NCBI RefSeq assembly: GCF_004792695.1
Contig: NZ_SRXU01000004.1
Span: forward strand, 248,001-312,000
From: Sphingomonas naasensis
GTDB taxonomy: Bacteria; Pseudomonadota; Alphaproteobacteria; Sphingomonadales; Sphingomonadaceae
Direction of reading: 5' to 3'
DNA: 64,000 bases
Below are positions 1 through 8,832 of this stretch, one piece after another. Positions within the stretch are counted from its first letter, which is position 1. Each line of letters starts with the position of its first letter. Position numbers and translations under genes: made by a program. The notes below the pieces were generated by a model. That model had not been told where the DNA came from, did not search any database, and worked only from the letters and a program-made list of their open reading frames with translations.

Positions 1-1
1 G

Positions 2-445
2 AACTTCTCGCAGGACGTGGTCGGGGTGCCCCGGCCGGTGGGCGCGCGGCTGCTCGGCAATGGTGCGGGGGCGGAGCGCGTCGCGCGCTGGCAGTACGGG
101 ATCGGCTTTCGCGAGCGGATCACCGAATGGCAGCCCGGCCGCCGGATCGGGTGGAGCTTCGATTTCGGCGGCTCGCAGGGCTGGCACTTCACCGACCGGC
201 ATCTGCGCCCCGACAGCGCCTATTTCCGCGTGACGACCGGTGGCTACACGCTCGAGCCGCTCGGTGGCGGGCGCACCCGCGTCACGCTCGATACGCACTA
301 TGTGATCCGCACCCCGGTGAACGGCTATTCGGCGCTGTGGGGCGAGCTGTTCCTCGGCGACGTCGAGAACAATCTGCTCGCCCTCGTCAAGCAGCGCGCC
401 GAGCGCCCGGCTCAGGCCGCGAACGCGTCCGCGTCGATCGAATAG
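2..445 (+). CDS. SRPBCC (START-like) family protein, 5' end outside the window
   Basis: The reading frame is open from the left edge, so the N-terminus is missing; the visible 147 residues are the C-terminal part. The alternation of beta-strand-like segments (RITEWQPGRRIGWSFDF, then a GGGRTRVTLDTHYVI strand) and the closing amphipathic helix ending in a charged KQRAERP stretch fit the polyketide cyclase/SRPBCC fold, which binds hydrophobic ligands. The ligand cannot be inferred. Its last 34 bases overlap, tail to tail, the end of the acyl-CoA dehydrogenase gene on the other strand. An in-frame GTG at 17 exists, but coding sequence continues upstream of it, so it is probably not the start. Confidence 0.7.
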   Translation, partial: NFSQDVVGVPRPVGARLLGNGAGAERVARWQYGIGFRERITEWQPGRRIGWSFDFGGSQGWHFTDRHLRPDSAYFRVTTGGYTLEPLGGGRTRVTLDTHYVIRTPVNGYSALWGELFLGDVENNLLALVKQRAERPAQAANASASIE

Positions 446-2103
446 AGGATTTCCGCCGGCGCCATCGCCGCGGCCTTGAGACCCATCGCCTCGGGGACGA
501 TCTGCTCGACATAGAAGCGGCTCGCAGCGGCCTTCATCCGGAGGAACGCGGGATCGCCTTCCGAGCGCGCGGCGATGCGCCCGCTCGCCTCCATCAGCCA
601 GCCGCACACCGCGACCGACAGCATCGTCAGGAAGGGCGTGCTCGCGGCGAGGCGATCGTCGGAGTCGGCACCGAGCAGGTGGCGACCGACTTCCTCGCAG
701 GCATCGACCAGCCGGAGCAGCTCGCCATCCTCGGCCTCGTCGCGCATCTGACCGAGCAGGGCGAACAACGTCCCGCCATTGTCCATGCTCAGCTTGCGGC
801 CGACCAGATCGGCGGCCTGGATGCCGTTGGTGCCTTCGTAGATCGGGGTGATCCGCGCATCGCGGAAATGCTGGGCGGCGCCGGTCTCCTCGATATAGCC
901 CATGCCGCCATGGACCTGGATGCCGAGGCTGGCGACTTCGTTGCCGAGATCGGTGCCGTGCGCCTTGGCGAGCGGGGTGAGCAGCTCGACCCTGGCCCGC
1001 GCGGCGGCGTCGCCGGCATGGCCGCGATCGAGCTGGCCGAAGGCGTAATAGACCAAAGCGCGTGCCGCCTGGGTCTGCGCCTTCATCCGCAGCAGCATGC
1101 GGCGGACATCGGGATGCTCGACGATCGCGGCGGGGGTGCCGGCGCGGACGCCCTGCACCCGCTCGCGGGCATAGGCGACCGCGCGTTGGGTGGCGCGCTC
1201 GGCGACCTGCACACCCTGCAGGCCGACATTGAGCCGCGCATTGTTCATCATCGTGAACATCGCGCGGATGCCGCCCATCTCGCCGCCGATCAGCTCGCCG
1301 ATGCAATCGTCATGATCGCCGAAGCTGAGCACGCAGGTCGGCGAGGCGTGGAGCCCCATCTTGTGCTCGATCGAGACGACGCGGACGTCGTTGAAGGCGC
1401 CCGGCTTGCCGTCGGGGTTCAGGCGATATTTGGGGACGAGGAACAGCGAGAGGCCCTTGGTGCCGGCGGGCGCATCGGGGGTGCGGGCGAGGACGAGGTG
1501 GACGATGTTGTCGGCCATGTCGTGGTCGCCGAACGAGATGAAGATCTTGGTGCCCTTGATCCTGTAGGTGCCGTCGCCGACCGGATCGGCGCGGGTCTTG
1601 AGCGCGCCGACGTCCGATCCGGCCTGCGGCTCGGTGAGGTTCATCGTGCCGGTCCATTCGCCGGTCGCCAGTTTGGGCAGATAGAGCGCCTGCTGCTCGG
1701 GCGAGCCGTGATGCGTCAGCGCCTCGATCGCGCCGACGGTGAGGATCGGCGCGAGCGCGAACCCCATGTTCGCGGTGCCGAGCGTCTCGAGCACCGCGAT
1801 CGACAGGCTGACCGGCAGGCCCTGCCCGCCGAACGCGGCCGGTGAGCCGATCGTGCCCCAGCCGCCCTCGACATAGGCCTTGTACGCCGCGGCGAAGCCC
1901 GCGGGCATCGTCACGCCGCCCGCGCTCCACTTGGGCCCCTCGGTATCGCCGAGGCGCTCGAGCGGCGCCCATTCGCCGGCGGCGAATTGCCCCGCGCCCT
2001 CGAGCACCGCGTCGGTCATTTCGGCGGCCTCGGGGTTGATCTCGGCGAGGCGGACGAGGTGCTCGAGCACGAAACGCTGCTCGGCGGTGGCGGGGGTGAA
2101 CAT
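412..2103 (-). CDS. acyl-CoA dehydrogenase with C-terminal extension
   Basis: 563 residues, longer than the roughly 380 of simple acyl-CoA dehydrogenases and typical of the FadE5/DmdC-like group with an extra C-terminal helical domain. Order: N-terminal helical domain, FAD-binding middle beta-domain (MNLTEPQAGSDVG near residue 155, then GTKIFIS), C-terminal helical domain with the catalytic-base motif PIYEGTNGIQ near residue 420, then an extension of about 120 residues. It would oxidise an acyl-CoA to the 2-enoyl-CoA and pass electrons to ETF. Substrate chain length cannot be read from the sequence. An AGAGAGG ribosome site precedes the ATG. No other beta-oxidation genes are adjacent. Confidence 0.94.
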   Translation of the reverse strand: MFTPATAEQRFVLEHLVRLAEINPEAAEMTDAVLEGAGQFAAGEWAPLERLGDTEGPKWSAGGVTMPAGFAAAYKAYVEGGWGTIGSPAAFGGQGLPVSLSIAVLETLGTANMGFALAPILTVGAIEALTHHGSPEQQALYLPKLATGEWTGTMNLTEPQAGSDVGALKTRADPVGDGTYRIKGTKIFISFGDHDMADNIVHLVLARTPDAPAGTKGLSLFLVPKYRLNPDGKPGAFNDVRVVSIEHKMGLHASPTCVLSFGDHDDCIGELIGGEMGGIRAMFTMMNNARLNVGLQGVQVAERATQRAVAYARERVQGVRAGTPAAIVEHPDVRRMLLRMKAQTQAARALVYYAFGQLDRGHAGDAAARARVELLTPLAKAHGTDLGNEVASLGIQVHGGMGYIEETGAAQHFRDARITPIYEGTNGIQAADLVGRKLSMDNGGTLFALLGQMRDEAEDGELLRLVDACEEVGRHLLGADSDDRLAASTPFLTMLSVAVCGWLMEASGRIAARSEGDPAFLRMKAAASRFYVEQIVPEAMGLKAAAMAPAEILYSIDADAFAA

Positions 2104-2149
2104 GATGCCTCTCTTGTCGTCCTGTTTCCCGCGCTATAGCCCCCCTCGC

Positions 2150-3124
2150 GTGAGCCCGACAAATCCTCGAATCTTACCCTACGGCATGGCTGCGATCGCC
2201 GAAGCGGCGGCAGTGATTCGCGCCGGCGGCTGCGTCGCGGTGCCGACCGAGACGGTCTATGGCCTCGCCGCGAACGCTACCGATTCGCAGGCGATGGCGG
2301 GAATCTACGAAGCCAAGGGGCGGCCGAGCTTCAACCCGCTGATCGTGCACGTGCCCGATCTCGCGGCGGCCGAGATCATCGCGCTGTTCGACGATGCGGC
2401 GCGCGCGCTCGCGCAGCGCTTCTGGCCCGGACCGCTGACTTTGGTGCTGCCGCTGCGACCCGAGGCGGGGATCGCCTCGCTGGTGACTGCCGGGCTCGAC
2501 ACGATCGCGATCCGCGTGCCCGATCACCGCGCGATGCAGTCCCTGCTCGACGCGAGCGGGGTGCCGCTCGCCGCGCCCTCGGCCAATGCCAGCGGGTCGA
2601 TCAGCCCGACGCGCGCGGCGCATGTCGCGGCGAGCCTGGCGGGCCGCATCCCGCTGGTGATCGACGACGGGCCGACATCCGCGGGACTTGAGTCGACGAT
2701 CGTGATGGGGCGGACGATTTTGCGGCCTGGGCCGCTGAGCGCGCAAGACCTGTTCTCCGGCGAAGGCCGGAGCCCTGCGTTACAGCGCGAGTCGTCCAGT
2801 CATCCAGCGCTCCGGCCTTCGCCGGAGCACGCGATCGTGGCACCCGGCCAGCTCGCCAGCCATTATGCGCCGGGCAAGCCGCTGCGGCTGAACGCAGGGG
2901 AGCGCGAGGCGGGCGAATGGCTGATCGGCTTCGGCGATGTCGCGGGCGACGATACGCTGTCGATTCGCGGCGATCTCACCGAGGCGGCCGCGAACCTGTT
3001 CGATGCGCTTCACCGCGCCGACGCTTCGGCCGCCAAGGCGATCGCGGTGGCGCCGGTCCCCGCGCTCGGCATCGGCATTGCGATCAACGACCGTCTTCGC
3101 CGGGCGGCACATCCCCGCTCCTGA
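2150..3124 (+). CDS. tsaC: L-threonylcarbamoyladenylate synthase (TsaC/Sua5 family)
   Basis: Makes threonylcarbamoyl-AMP from Thr, bicarbonate and ATP for t6A37 modification of ANN-decoding tRNAs. The YrdC domain (residues about 10-195) shows VAVPTETVYGL, KGRPSFNPL and PSANASGSISPT. A linker and a C-terminal Sua5 domain follow (PGQLASHYAPGKP motif). The length of 324 residues fits the long Sua5 form. The GTG at 2150 is preferred because the NPRILPYG segment before the ATG at 2186 looks like the family N-terminus. The linker between the domains (residues about 203-227) is encoded by a perfect 19-bp inverted repeat, a REP-like element inserted in frame. The start is uncertain, the function secure. 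Confidence 0.95.
   Translation: MSPTNPRILPYGMAAIAEAAAVIRAGGCVAVPTETVYGLAANATDSQAMAGIYEAKGRPSFNPLIVHVPDLAAAEIIALFDDAARALAQRFWPGPLTLVLPLRPEAGIASLVTAGLDTIAIRVPDHRAMQSLLDASGVPLAAPSANASGSISPTRAAHVAASLAGRIPLVIDDGPTSAGLESTIVMGRTILRPGPLSAQDLFSGEGRSPALQRESSSHPALRPSPEHAIVAPGQLASHYAPGKPLRLNAGEREAGEWLIGFGDVAGDDTLSIRGDLTEAAANLFDALHRADASAAKAIAVAPVPALGIGIAINDRLRRAAHPRS
2755..2827. repeat. REP-like palindromic element inside tsaC
   Basis: A perfect 19-bp inverted repeat: CTCCGGCGAAGGCCGGAGC at 2755-2773 and its complement at 2809-2827, each arm itself nearly palindromic. The motif resembles the REP-like elements in the gaps at 12834 and 24076. Here it lies wholly within the tsaC reading frame and is translated into the interdomain linker without breaking the frame. 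Confidence 0.85.
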
Positions 3125-3214
3125 TATTGGCCCACTCCTGAACTCGGGACTTATCCCGATGCGCCCCGAAACGCGGAAGCGGCATGCTGTGCCGGGTTTC
3201 GCAGGAGGATCGGG

Positions 3215-3946
3215 ATGACCAACGCGCAACGGGGTTTCGCCGAGGCGATCGGCACGTTCTGGCTGGTGTTCGGCGGCTGCGGCAGCGCGGTGCTCGCTGC
3301 GGGGATCCCCGAGCTCGGCATCGCCTATGCCGGCGTGTCGCTGGCATTCGGGCTGACGGTGCTCACCATGGCCTATTCGATCGGGCACATCTCGGGCTGC
3401 CATCTCAATCCGGCGGTGACGATCGGCCTGTGGGCGGGCAAGCGCTTTCCGGGACGCGACATCCCGCTCTATGTCGCGGCGCAGCTGGTCGGCGCGGTGG
3501 TGGCCGCGGCCCTGCTCTACGGGATCGCGAGCGGGGCGCCGGGGTTCACCGGCGGGCTGGCCTCGAACGGCTTCGGCGTCCACTCGCCGCACGGCTATTC
3601 GGTGACCGCGGCGGCGACGATCGAAGTCGTGCTGACCTTCGTGTTTCTGCTGGTGATCATGGGATCGACCGATGCACGCGCGCCGGCGGGGTTCGCACCG
3701 ATCGCGATCGGGCTGGCGCTGACGCTGATCCACCTGATCTCGATCCCGGTGACCAATACCTCGGTCAATCCGGCGCGCTCGACCGGCCCGGCGCTGCTCG
3801 AGGGCGGGATCGCGTTCCGCCAGCTCTGGCTGTTCTGGCTCGCGCCGATCGCCGGCGGAATCCTCGGCGGGACGGTCTATCGCCTGCTCGGCGCCGAAGC
3901 CGGGAAGCGCCCGCCGATCGAAGGCGAGGCGCTTCCGGCCGAATAG
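3215..3946 (+). CDS. aqpZ: aquaporin Z (MIP family water channel)
   Basis: 243 residues with six predicted membrane helices and the two half-helix signatures HLNPAVTIG (near residue 65) and [11 protein letters not shown] (near residue 188), the NPA boxes of aquaporins. The pore-lining Arg follows the second NPA, and the AqpZ-like N-terminus ([17 protein letters not shown]) favours a water-selective channel over a glycerol facilitator. It has an AGGAGGATCGGG ribosome site before the ATG. It is monocistronic, with msrA converging 10 bases downstream. Confidence 0.96.
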   Translation: MTNAQRGFAEAIGTFWLVFGGCGSAVLAAGIPELGIAYAGVSLAFGLTVLTMAYSIGHISGCHLNPAVTIGLWAGKRFPGRDIPLYVAAQLVGAVVAAALLYGIASGAPGFTGGLASNGFGVHSPHGYSVTAAATIEVVLTFVFLLVIMGSTDARAPAGFAPIAIGLALTLIHLISIPVTNTSVNPARSTGPALLEGGIAFRQLWLFWLAPIAGGILGGTVYRLLGAEAGKRPPIEGEALPAE

Positions 3947-3956
3947 CGGCTCCGGC

Positions 3957-4502
3957 TCAGGCCGCCGCGCCTTCCTTGATCCGCGCGGCGAAGCTCTTGC
4001 GCAGCTTCCGCAGCTTGGGCGGGATCACGGCGAGGCAATAGGGGTTCCGCTGGCCTTCGCCTTCCCAATATTGCTGGTGGTAATCCTCTGCCGGATACCA
4101 GTCCGAAAGCGGCTCGATCGTAGTGACGATCGGCGCCGGCCAATCGGGACGGGCACGCTCGATCGCGGCTTCGGCCTCGGCCTTCTGTTCCTCCGAATGC
4201 GGGAAGATCGCCGAGCGATACTGGGTACCGATATCGTTGCCCTGGCGGTTGAGCTGGGTCGGGTCGTGCGTGGCGAGGAAGATGTCGAGCAGATCGGCAT
4301 AGCGGATCTGATCGCTATCGAAGGTCACCCGGATCGCCTCGGCATGGCCGGTGTCGCCGCCGCACACCTGCTTGTAGGTCGGATTGGCGACGCTGCCGCC
4401 GATATAGCCGCTCTCGACCTTGCTGACGCCCACCACATCGTTGAACACCGCCTCGGTGCACCAGAAGCATCCGCCGGCGAGAGTCGCGGTTTCGACTGTC
4501 AT
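3957..4502 (-). CDS. msrA: peptide-methionine (S)-S-oxide reductase
   Basis: Repairs oxidised methionine in proteins. The catalytic Cys lies in GCFWC (residues 11-15) near the N-terminus, followed by the family blocks GYIGG, TGHAEAI, FWATHDPTQ-like FLATHDPTQLNRQGND and YHQQYWE. At 181 residues it is a single-domain MsrA without fused MsrB. An AAGGAG site six bases before the ATG fixes the start. No signal peptide, so it acts in the cytoplasm. It converges with aqpZ and diverges from galE. Confidence 0.97.
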   Translation of the reverse strand: MTVETATLAGGCFWCTEAVFNDVVGVSKVESGYIGGSVANPTYKQVCGGDTGHAEAIRVTFDSDQIRYADLLDIFLATHDPTQLNRQGNDIGTQYRSAIFPHSEEQKAEAEAAIERARPDWPAPIVTTIEPLSDWYPAEDYHQQYWEGEGQRNPYCLAVIPPKLRKLRKSFAARIKEGAAA

Positions 4503-4589
4503 TTCATTCTCCTTGTCGCGACCAAGATAGGTGGGGGTTGGCGGAGCGCAATCGGGCCTTTAGGCGAGGCCGCGAAAAGGGAGACGGGC

Positions 4590-5585
4590 ATGCGCGACGG
4601 TACGGTGCTGGTGACGGGCGGGGCGGGCTATATCGGCAGCCATGCGGTGCTCGCGCTGCTCGACGCGGGCTGGAAGGTCGTGGTGGTCGACAACCTCGTC
4701 ACCGGCTTCGACTGGGCGGTCGACAAGCGCGCGAAGCTGGTCGTCGCGAACATCGAGGACGAGGCGACCGTGCGCCGGACGATGCGCGACGAGGGCGTGA
4801 TCGCGGTGATGCACTTCGCCGGATCGGTGGTCGTGCCCGAATCGGTCAGCGACCCGCTCAAATATTATCGCAACAACACCGTCGCCAGCCGCGCGCTGAT
4901 AGAGAGCGCGGTGGCATGCGGGGTGAAGCATTTCATCTTCTCCTCGACCGCGGCGACCTATGGCATTCCGGAGCAGGTGCCGGTCTCCGAGGAAAGTCCC
5001 AAGCAGCCGATCAACCCGTACGGCATGTCCAAGCTGATGACCGAGATCATGCTCAAGGACGTCGCCGCGGCGCATCCGATCAACTATTGCGCGCTGCGCT
5101 ATTTCAACGTCGCCGGTGCCGATCCGCAGGGCCGCTCGGGCCAGTCGACCGCGGGGGCGACGCATCTGATCAAGATCGCTGCCGAGGCCGCGACGGGGAA
5201 ACGCGCGGCGGTGTCGGTGTTCGGCACCGACTTCGCCACCGCGGACGGCACCGGGGTGCGCGACTATATCCATGTCACCGATCTCGCCGCGGCGCATGTC
5301 GACGCACTCGACCTGCTGATCGCGCGGCCGGAGGAGAGCCACACGATGAATTGCGGCTATGGCCGCGGCTTCTCGGTGCTGCAGGTGCTCGACGCGGTCG
5401 ACCGGGTGACCAACCGGACGATCGAGCGCAAGCTCGAGGGGCGCCGCGCCGGCGATCCCGACGCGCTGGTCGCCGACAATAGCCGCATCCTCGCGACCTT
5501 GCCGTGGCGGCCGAAGCACGACGATCTCGAGACGATCGTCAAGGATGCGCTGGCGTGGGAGCGCAAGCTCGCCGAGCGTGGCTAG
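4590..5585 (+). CDS. galE: UDP-glucose 4-epimerase
   Basis: 331 residues, extended SDR fold. The NAD-binding TGGAGYIGSH is at residues 7-16 and the catalytic Tyr/Lys pair in YGMSK at about 145-149. A Ser/Thr-rich strand (FSSTAATYG) supplies the third catalytic residue. It interconverts UDP-glucose and UDP-galactose for surface polysaccharide or galactose use. The frame is open far upstream, but the ATG at 4590, behind AAAAGGGAGA and directly before the Rossmann strand, is the plausible start. Confidence 0.95.
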   Translation: MRDGTVLVTGGAGYIGSHAVLALLDAGWKVVVVDNLVTGFDWAVDKRAKLVVANIEDEATVRRTMRDEGVIAVMHFAGSVVVPESVSDPLKYYRNNTVASRALIESAVACGVKHFIFSSTAATYGIPEQVPVSEESPKQPINPYGMSKLMTEIMLKDVAAAHPINYCALRYFNVAGADPQGRSGQSTAGATHLIKIAAEAATGKRAAVSVFGTDFATADGTGVRDYIHVTDLAAAHVDALDLLIARPEESHTMNCGYGRGFSVLQVLDAVDRVTNRTIERKLEGRRAGDPDALVADNSRILATLPWRPKHDDLETIVKDALAWERKLAERG

Positions 5586-5594
5586 ACCCTGAAC

Positions 5595-5680
5595 CGACTC
5601 CCGCCCTTGTGCCGGGATCCACGGACCCGCGAAGGGTATTGTTTGGGACGCGGTAGACCCGGCACACGACCGGGTGACGG
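5595..5680. repeat. degenerate REP-like palindrome between galE and the PAP2 gene
   Basis: The gap holds CCCTTGTGCCGGGATCCAC and, about 50 bases on, a partial complement (GTAGACCCGGCACACGACCG). It resembles the better-preserved elements at 12834 and 24076. It lies between two convergent genes, where it could also act as a bidirectional terminator. Confidence 0.55.
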
Positions 5681-5688
5681 ATGCGGCG

Positions 5689-6399
5689 TCAGCGCGCCTT
5701 GAAGAGCCGGAGCTCGATTCCCCACCAGAGCAGCGCCCAGCAGCTGCCGAACGCCCATCCGGCGAGGACGTCGCTGGGCCAATGGACGCCGAGATAGACG
5801 CGGCTGACTCCGATCAGCCCGACGAGCAGCATCGCGACGGCGAGGACGAAGCCGCGCATCCGCCAGCCGCGGACGACCGGGAAGAGGAGGGTCGCCAGCG
5901 TCAGATAGACGATCGCGCTGTTGGCGGCATGGCCGCTCGGAAAGCTGTGCGAGGCCTCCTCCATCAATTGCTGGACGAGATCGGGGCGGGCGCGGGCGAT
6001 CAGCACCTTGATCAGCGTCACTGCCAGCGCGCCGAGCGTGGTGGCGGCAAGGACGAGCAGCGCCGAGCGGAAGCGCCGCTGGAGCGCGAGGAAGCTGGCG
6101 GTGACGATCACCACGAGAGTCAGCACCGTGGTGCTGCCGAGCGCAGTGACGTCGCGCACCGCCGAGGGCAGCCAGTGCGGCCCGATCGGCTGTTCGGGAT
6201 GGCCGGGGACGCGCAGCGCGAGGATGATCGCGCGGTCGAGCTCGGCGGCGTCGCCTTCCATGATCTCGTGCCCGAACCAGAACAGCCCGAGCAGCAACAG
6301 CGCCAGTGCGGCCAGCGCGATGATCGGCCATGGGATGCGCCGCGATGCCGCGGCCTCGGGCTTCAGTCCGGCGACGGGTTCGGGGGGCGGGCTCTCCAT
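5689..6399 (-). CDS. PAP2-family membrane phosphatase
   Basis: 236 residues with about six membrane helices. It carries the three PAP2 active-site motifs: KVLIARARP (KxxxxxxRP, near residue 128), SFPSGHAANSA (PSGH, near 150) and SRVYLGVHWPSDVLAGW (SRxxxxxHxxxD, near 200). These enzymes remove phosphate from lipids such as phosphatidic acid, PGP or undecaprenyl diphosphate at the periplasmic face; the substrate is not predictable here. It starts 24 bases after the stop of the upstream TonB receptor gene, so the two are probably co-transcribed. Confidence 0.93.
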   Translation of the reverse strand: MESPPPEPVAGLKPEAAASRRIPWPIIALAALALLLLGLFWFGHEIMEGDAAELDRAIILALRVPGHPEQPIGPHWLPSAVRDVTALGSTTVLTLVVIVTASFLALQRRFRSALLVLAATTLGALAVTLIKVLIARARPDLVQQLMEEASHSFPSGHAANSAIVYLTLATLLFPVVRGWRMRGFVLAVAMLLVGLIGVSRVYLGVHWPSDVLAGWAFGSCWALLWWGIELRLFKAR

Positions 6400-6423
6400 C
6401 CGCCCCCTAATGGCTCAGCGCCG

Positions 6424-8532
6424 TCAGAGTTGCACGCGCAGCGTCGCGCGCAGATCGCGCCCGGCGAGCGGGGCATAGTCCTTGAGCACGCTGGTGTGGC
6501 GGCGCGCCTCGACGTCGAAGATATTGTTCGCCGAGAGCATCAGGCTGGTGTTCGAGCCCGCCCCGAACGGCTTCCACGAGACCGAGGCGTTGACCAAGGT
6601 GAAGCCGGAGGTGGTCGTCTCGAAATCGGTGACGCGATCCTGCGCGAAGCTGTGCTCGACCTCGACCCGGCCGGTAAGCGCGTCCGACTGGGCTTCGAGC
6701 CCGCCCATCACGCGGAGCGGCGGAATGCGCGGGACCGGGCCCTGATCGACGATCTCGGCATGGACGTAATCGGCGAGCGCATCGGCGTTGATCGCGAAAC
6801 CGACGAGCTGGGCCAGCTTGGCCGAGCCCTCGACCTCGAAGCCGTAATAACGGGCATCGGCCTGGTTGTACTGGAATACCGGCAGATCATCCTCGATCGC
6901 GCCGGTCGGCGCGTCGTAGATATAGTCGCTGAACCAGTTGTAATAGGCCGCGGCCGACAGGCTCCAGCCGTCGCCGGTGCCCTTGAGCGTGCCTTCGACG
7001 CCCCAAGCCTTTTCGGTGGTGAAATCGGGATTGCCGATCTCGAAGGCCTGGGTGCCGGCGTGCGGGCCGTTGGCGAACAATTCCTCCTGCGTCGGCGCGC
7101 GCTCGCTGCGCGACACGTTCACGCCGAAGCGAAGATGATCGGCCAGCGCATAGCTGGCGCCGAGCGAGGCCGAGAGGCTGTCGAAGCTGCGATCGGTGCG
7201 CGGGTTGCCGATGTCCTCGTCAGCCTGCGCGACGAGATCGTTGCGCTCGTAGCGCAGCGCCGCCTCGGCCTTGAGCTTGCCGAAGTCGAGCGACTGGAGC
7301 GTGAACAGGCCGTATTGGTTGCTCTCGGTGCGCGGCAGGAACTTCTCCTCGCCGACGATGCGCGTGTTGCGCGTCGAGAACTGGCCGCCGGTGACGCCTT
7401 CCCATTTGCCGTGCGTCTCCTGCACCAGCTCGAGCCGGCCTTCGAGACCCTGGCTGTAGAAGGTCGTGCCGACCGCGCCGGTGTCCTCGATCTCGCTGTG
7501 CTGATAATCGGCGGCGGCCAGACGCATACGGATCTGGTGGATGCCTGCGGCCTCGGTGAGGATGTCGCCGCGCACATCGAAGCGCGTCTGCTTCGCGTGC
7601 AGCCGCACGGCCTCGGCCTCGACCGACGGATCGAGCGAGTAGCGGATCGGCACGCCATAGAGGCTGTCGTAGCGCGACACCGAGAAGCCGAGGCTGCCGC
7701 GGTCGTCGACGATCGCGGCGCCGCCGGCGACGTCCCAGGTGCGCGCGGCGGTGTTGGGCACCTTGCCCTTGAGGTCGGCAAGCTCCTGGATCTCGGGATC
7801 GGCGCTGGCCGCGGCCTGCGCGCGCAGCTCGGGGGTCAATACATAGCCGCCGCTGCGCAGGTCGCCGGTCTTCGAATAGCTGCCATCGGCATGGACCACG
7901 ATCTTGCCCGCCACGGGCACGTCGGCGGCGCCCGATACCGAGCGCTCGTCCGAGGCGCTGCCATAAGTCGCCATGCCGTCGAAATGGAGCGGGCTTTCGG
8001 CCATGCGGCGCGGGATGCGACTGTCGATGACGTTGACCACGCCGCCGATCGACGAGGGGCCGAACAGCAGCGCCGAAGGGCCGCGCAGCACTTCGATACG
8101 ATCGGCGGTGAGCGGGTTGATGATCGCGGCGTGATCGGCCGAGGTGTTCGACACGTCGATGCTGCCGATCCCGTCGATCAGCAGCCGCGCGCGATCGCCG
8201 GTGAAGCCGCGCAGCACCGGACGCGAGGCATTGGGGCCGAACGAGGTCGCCGAGACGCCCGGCTGCGAGGCGAGCGTCTCGCCGATCGTCGGGCGCATCT
8301 CGCGAGTGAGCTCTTCGGCGGCGAGCACCGCGGTGCCGCCGAGCACATCGGCGGTGGCGCGGGCGCGCGTGCCGGTGATCACGACTTCCTGGGTCGGCTG
8401 GTCGTGGTCCTGCGTGTCGGCCGCGGGTGCGTCGGCAGGCGCGTCGCCACCGGGGCCGGCGATCGGTTTTTCCTCGGCATGGGCGGGCAAAGCGAGCAGC
8501 GCGGCAGTGGCAAGCAACAGGGTACGCAACAT
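6424..8532 (-). CDS. TonB-dependent outer membrane receptor, ZnuD-like
   Basis: 702 residues. Signal peptide (residues 1-19, ending AHA), TonB-box region with EVVITGTRA near 50, a plug domain with LRGFTGDRARLLIDG and RIEVLRGPSALLFGPSSIGGVVNV, then a 22-strand barrel ending in an alternating hydrophobic strand. The plug segment around GIGSIDVSNTSADHA and the C-terminal RHTSVLKDYAPLAGRDLR resemble ZnuD zinc receptors, so zinc uptake is the leading hypothesis. No convincing Zur operator was recognised upstream. The PAP2 gene follows directly. Confidence 0.9.
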   Translation of the reverse strand: MLRTLLLATAALLALPAHAEEKPIAGPGGDAPADAPAADTQDHDQPTQEVVITGTRARATADVLGGTAVLAAEELTREMRPTIGETLASQPGVSATSFGPNASRPVLRGFTGDRARLLIDGIGSIDVSNTSADHAAIINPLTADRIEVLRGPSALLFGPSSIGGVVNVIDSRIPRRMAESPLHFDGMATYGSASDERSVSGAADVPVAGKIVVHADGSYSKTGDLRSGGYVLTPELRAQAAASADPEIQELADLKGKVPNTAARTWDVAGGAAIVDDRGSLGFSVSRYDSLYGVPIRYSLDPSVEAEAVRLHAKQTRFDVRGDILTEAAGIHQIRMRLAAADYQHSEIEDTGAVGTTFYSQGLEGRLELVQETHGKWEGVTGGQFSTRNTRIVGEEKFLPRTESNQYGLFTLQSLDFGKLKAEAALRYERNDLVAQADEDIGNPRTDRSFDSLSASLGASYALADHLRFGVNVSRSERAPTQEELFANGPHAGTQAFEIGNPDFTTEKAWGVEGTLKGTGDGWSLSAAAYYNWFSDYIYDAPTGAIEDDLPVFQYNQADARYYGFEVEGSAKLAQLVGFAINADALADYVHAEIVDQGPVPRIPPLRVMGGLEAQSDALTGRVEVEHSFAQDRVTDFETTTSGFTLVNASVSWKPFGAGSNTSLMLSANNIFDVEARRHTSVLKDYAPLAGRDLRATLRVQL

Positions 8533-8832
8533 GGACAGATCCCGAACCAGATGATGTCGGCGCTGCGCTAACGGAGATGATATAAAGTCTCAAGCCCTTT
8601 CGTCGCAGAACGCGCGCGGACTGGCGCCGGGAACGCATGGCGGCATCCGGCCGTCGCGTCGCGGTCCTCGCGGCGATGCCATCGGGGTTCAGAACAGGCA
8701 ACAAGCATGTTCGGGATTTGTGAAAATTCACGGATTGTACCAATCGACAGACGCAGAACATCCGTTATGGAGATGTGCCCGCAGCTATACTGCGTCGCTT
8801 GAAACACTTGTTATAACGATATGGAGTCGCCC
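8533..8832. other. divergent intergenic region between the TonB receptor and mucR
   Basis: About 300 bases, visibly more AT-rich than its surroundings, that must contain both promoters. No believable gene was found. A perfect 8-bp palindrome GTTATAAC at 8810-8817 lies just upstream of mucR; it could be an operator or part of a -10 region, but nothing in the sequence decides this. Confidence 0.6.

Noticed and set aside
8533..8600. A Zur operator for the ZnuD-like receptor
   Set aside because: The short GATATAAAG-type sequence lacks a palindromic arrangement matching the known zinc-regulator boxes.
8568..8807. A 79-codon minus-strand frame between the TonB receptor and mucR
   Set aside because: Its Arg/Thr/His-rich composition does not look protein-like, and it occupies a region that must hold divergent promoters.
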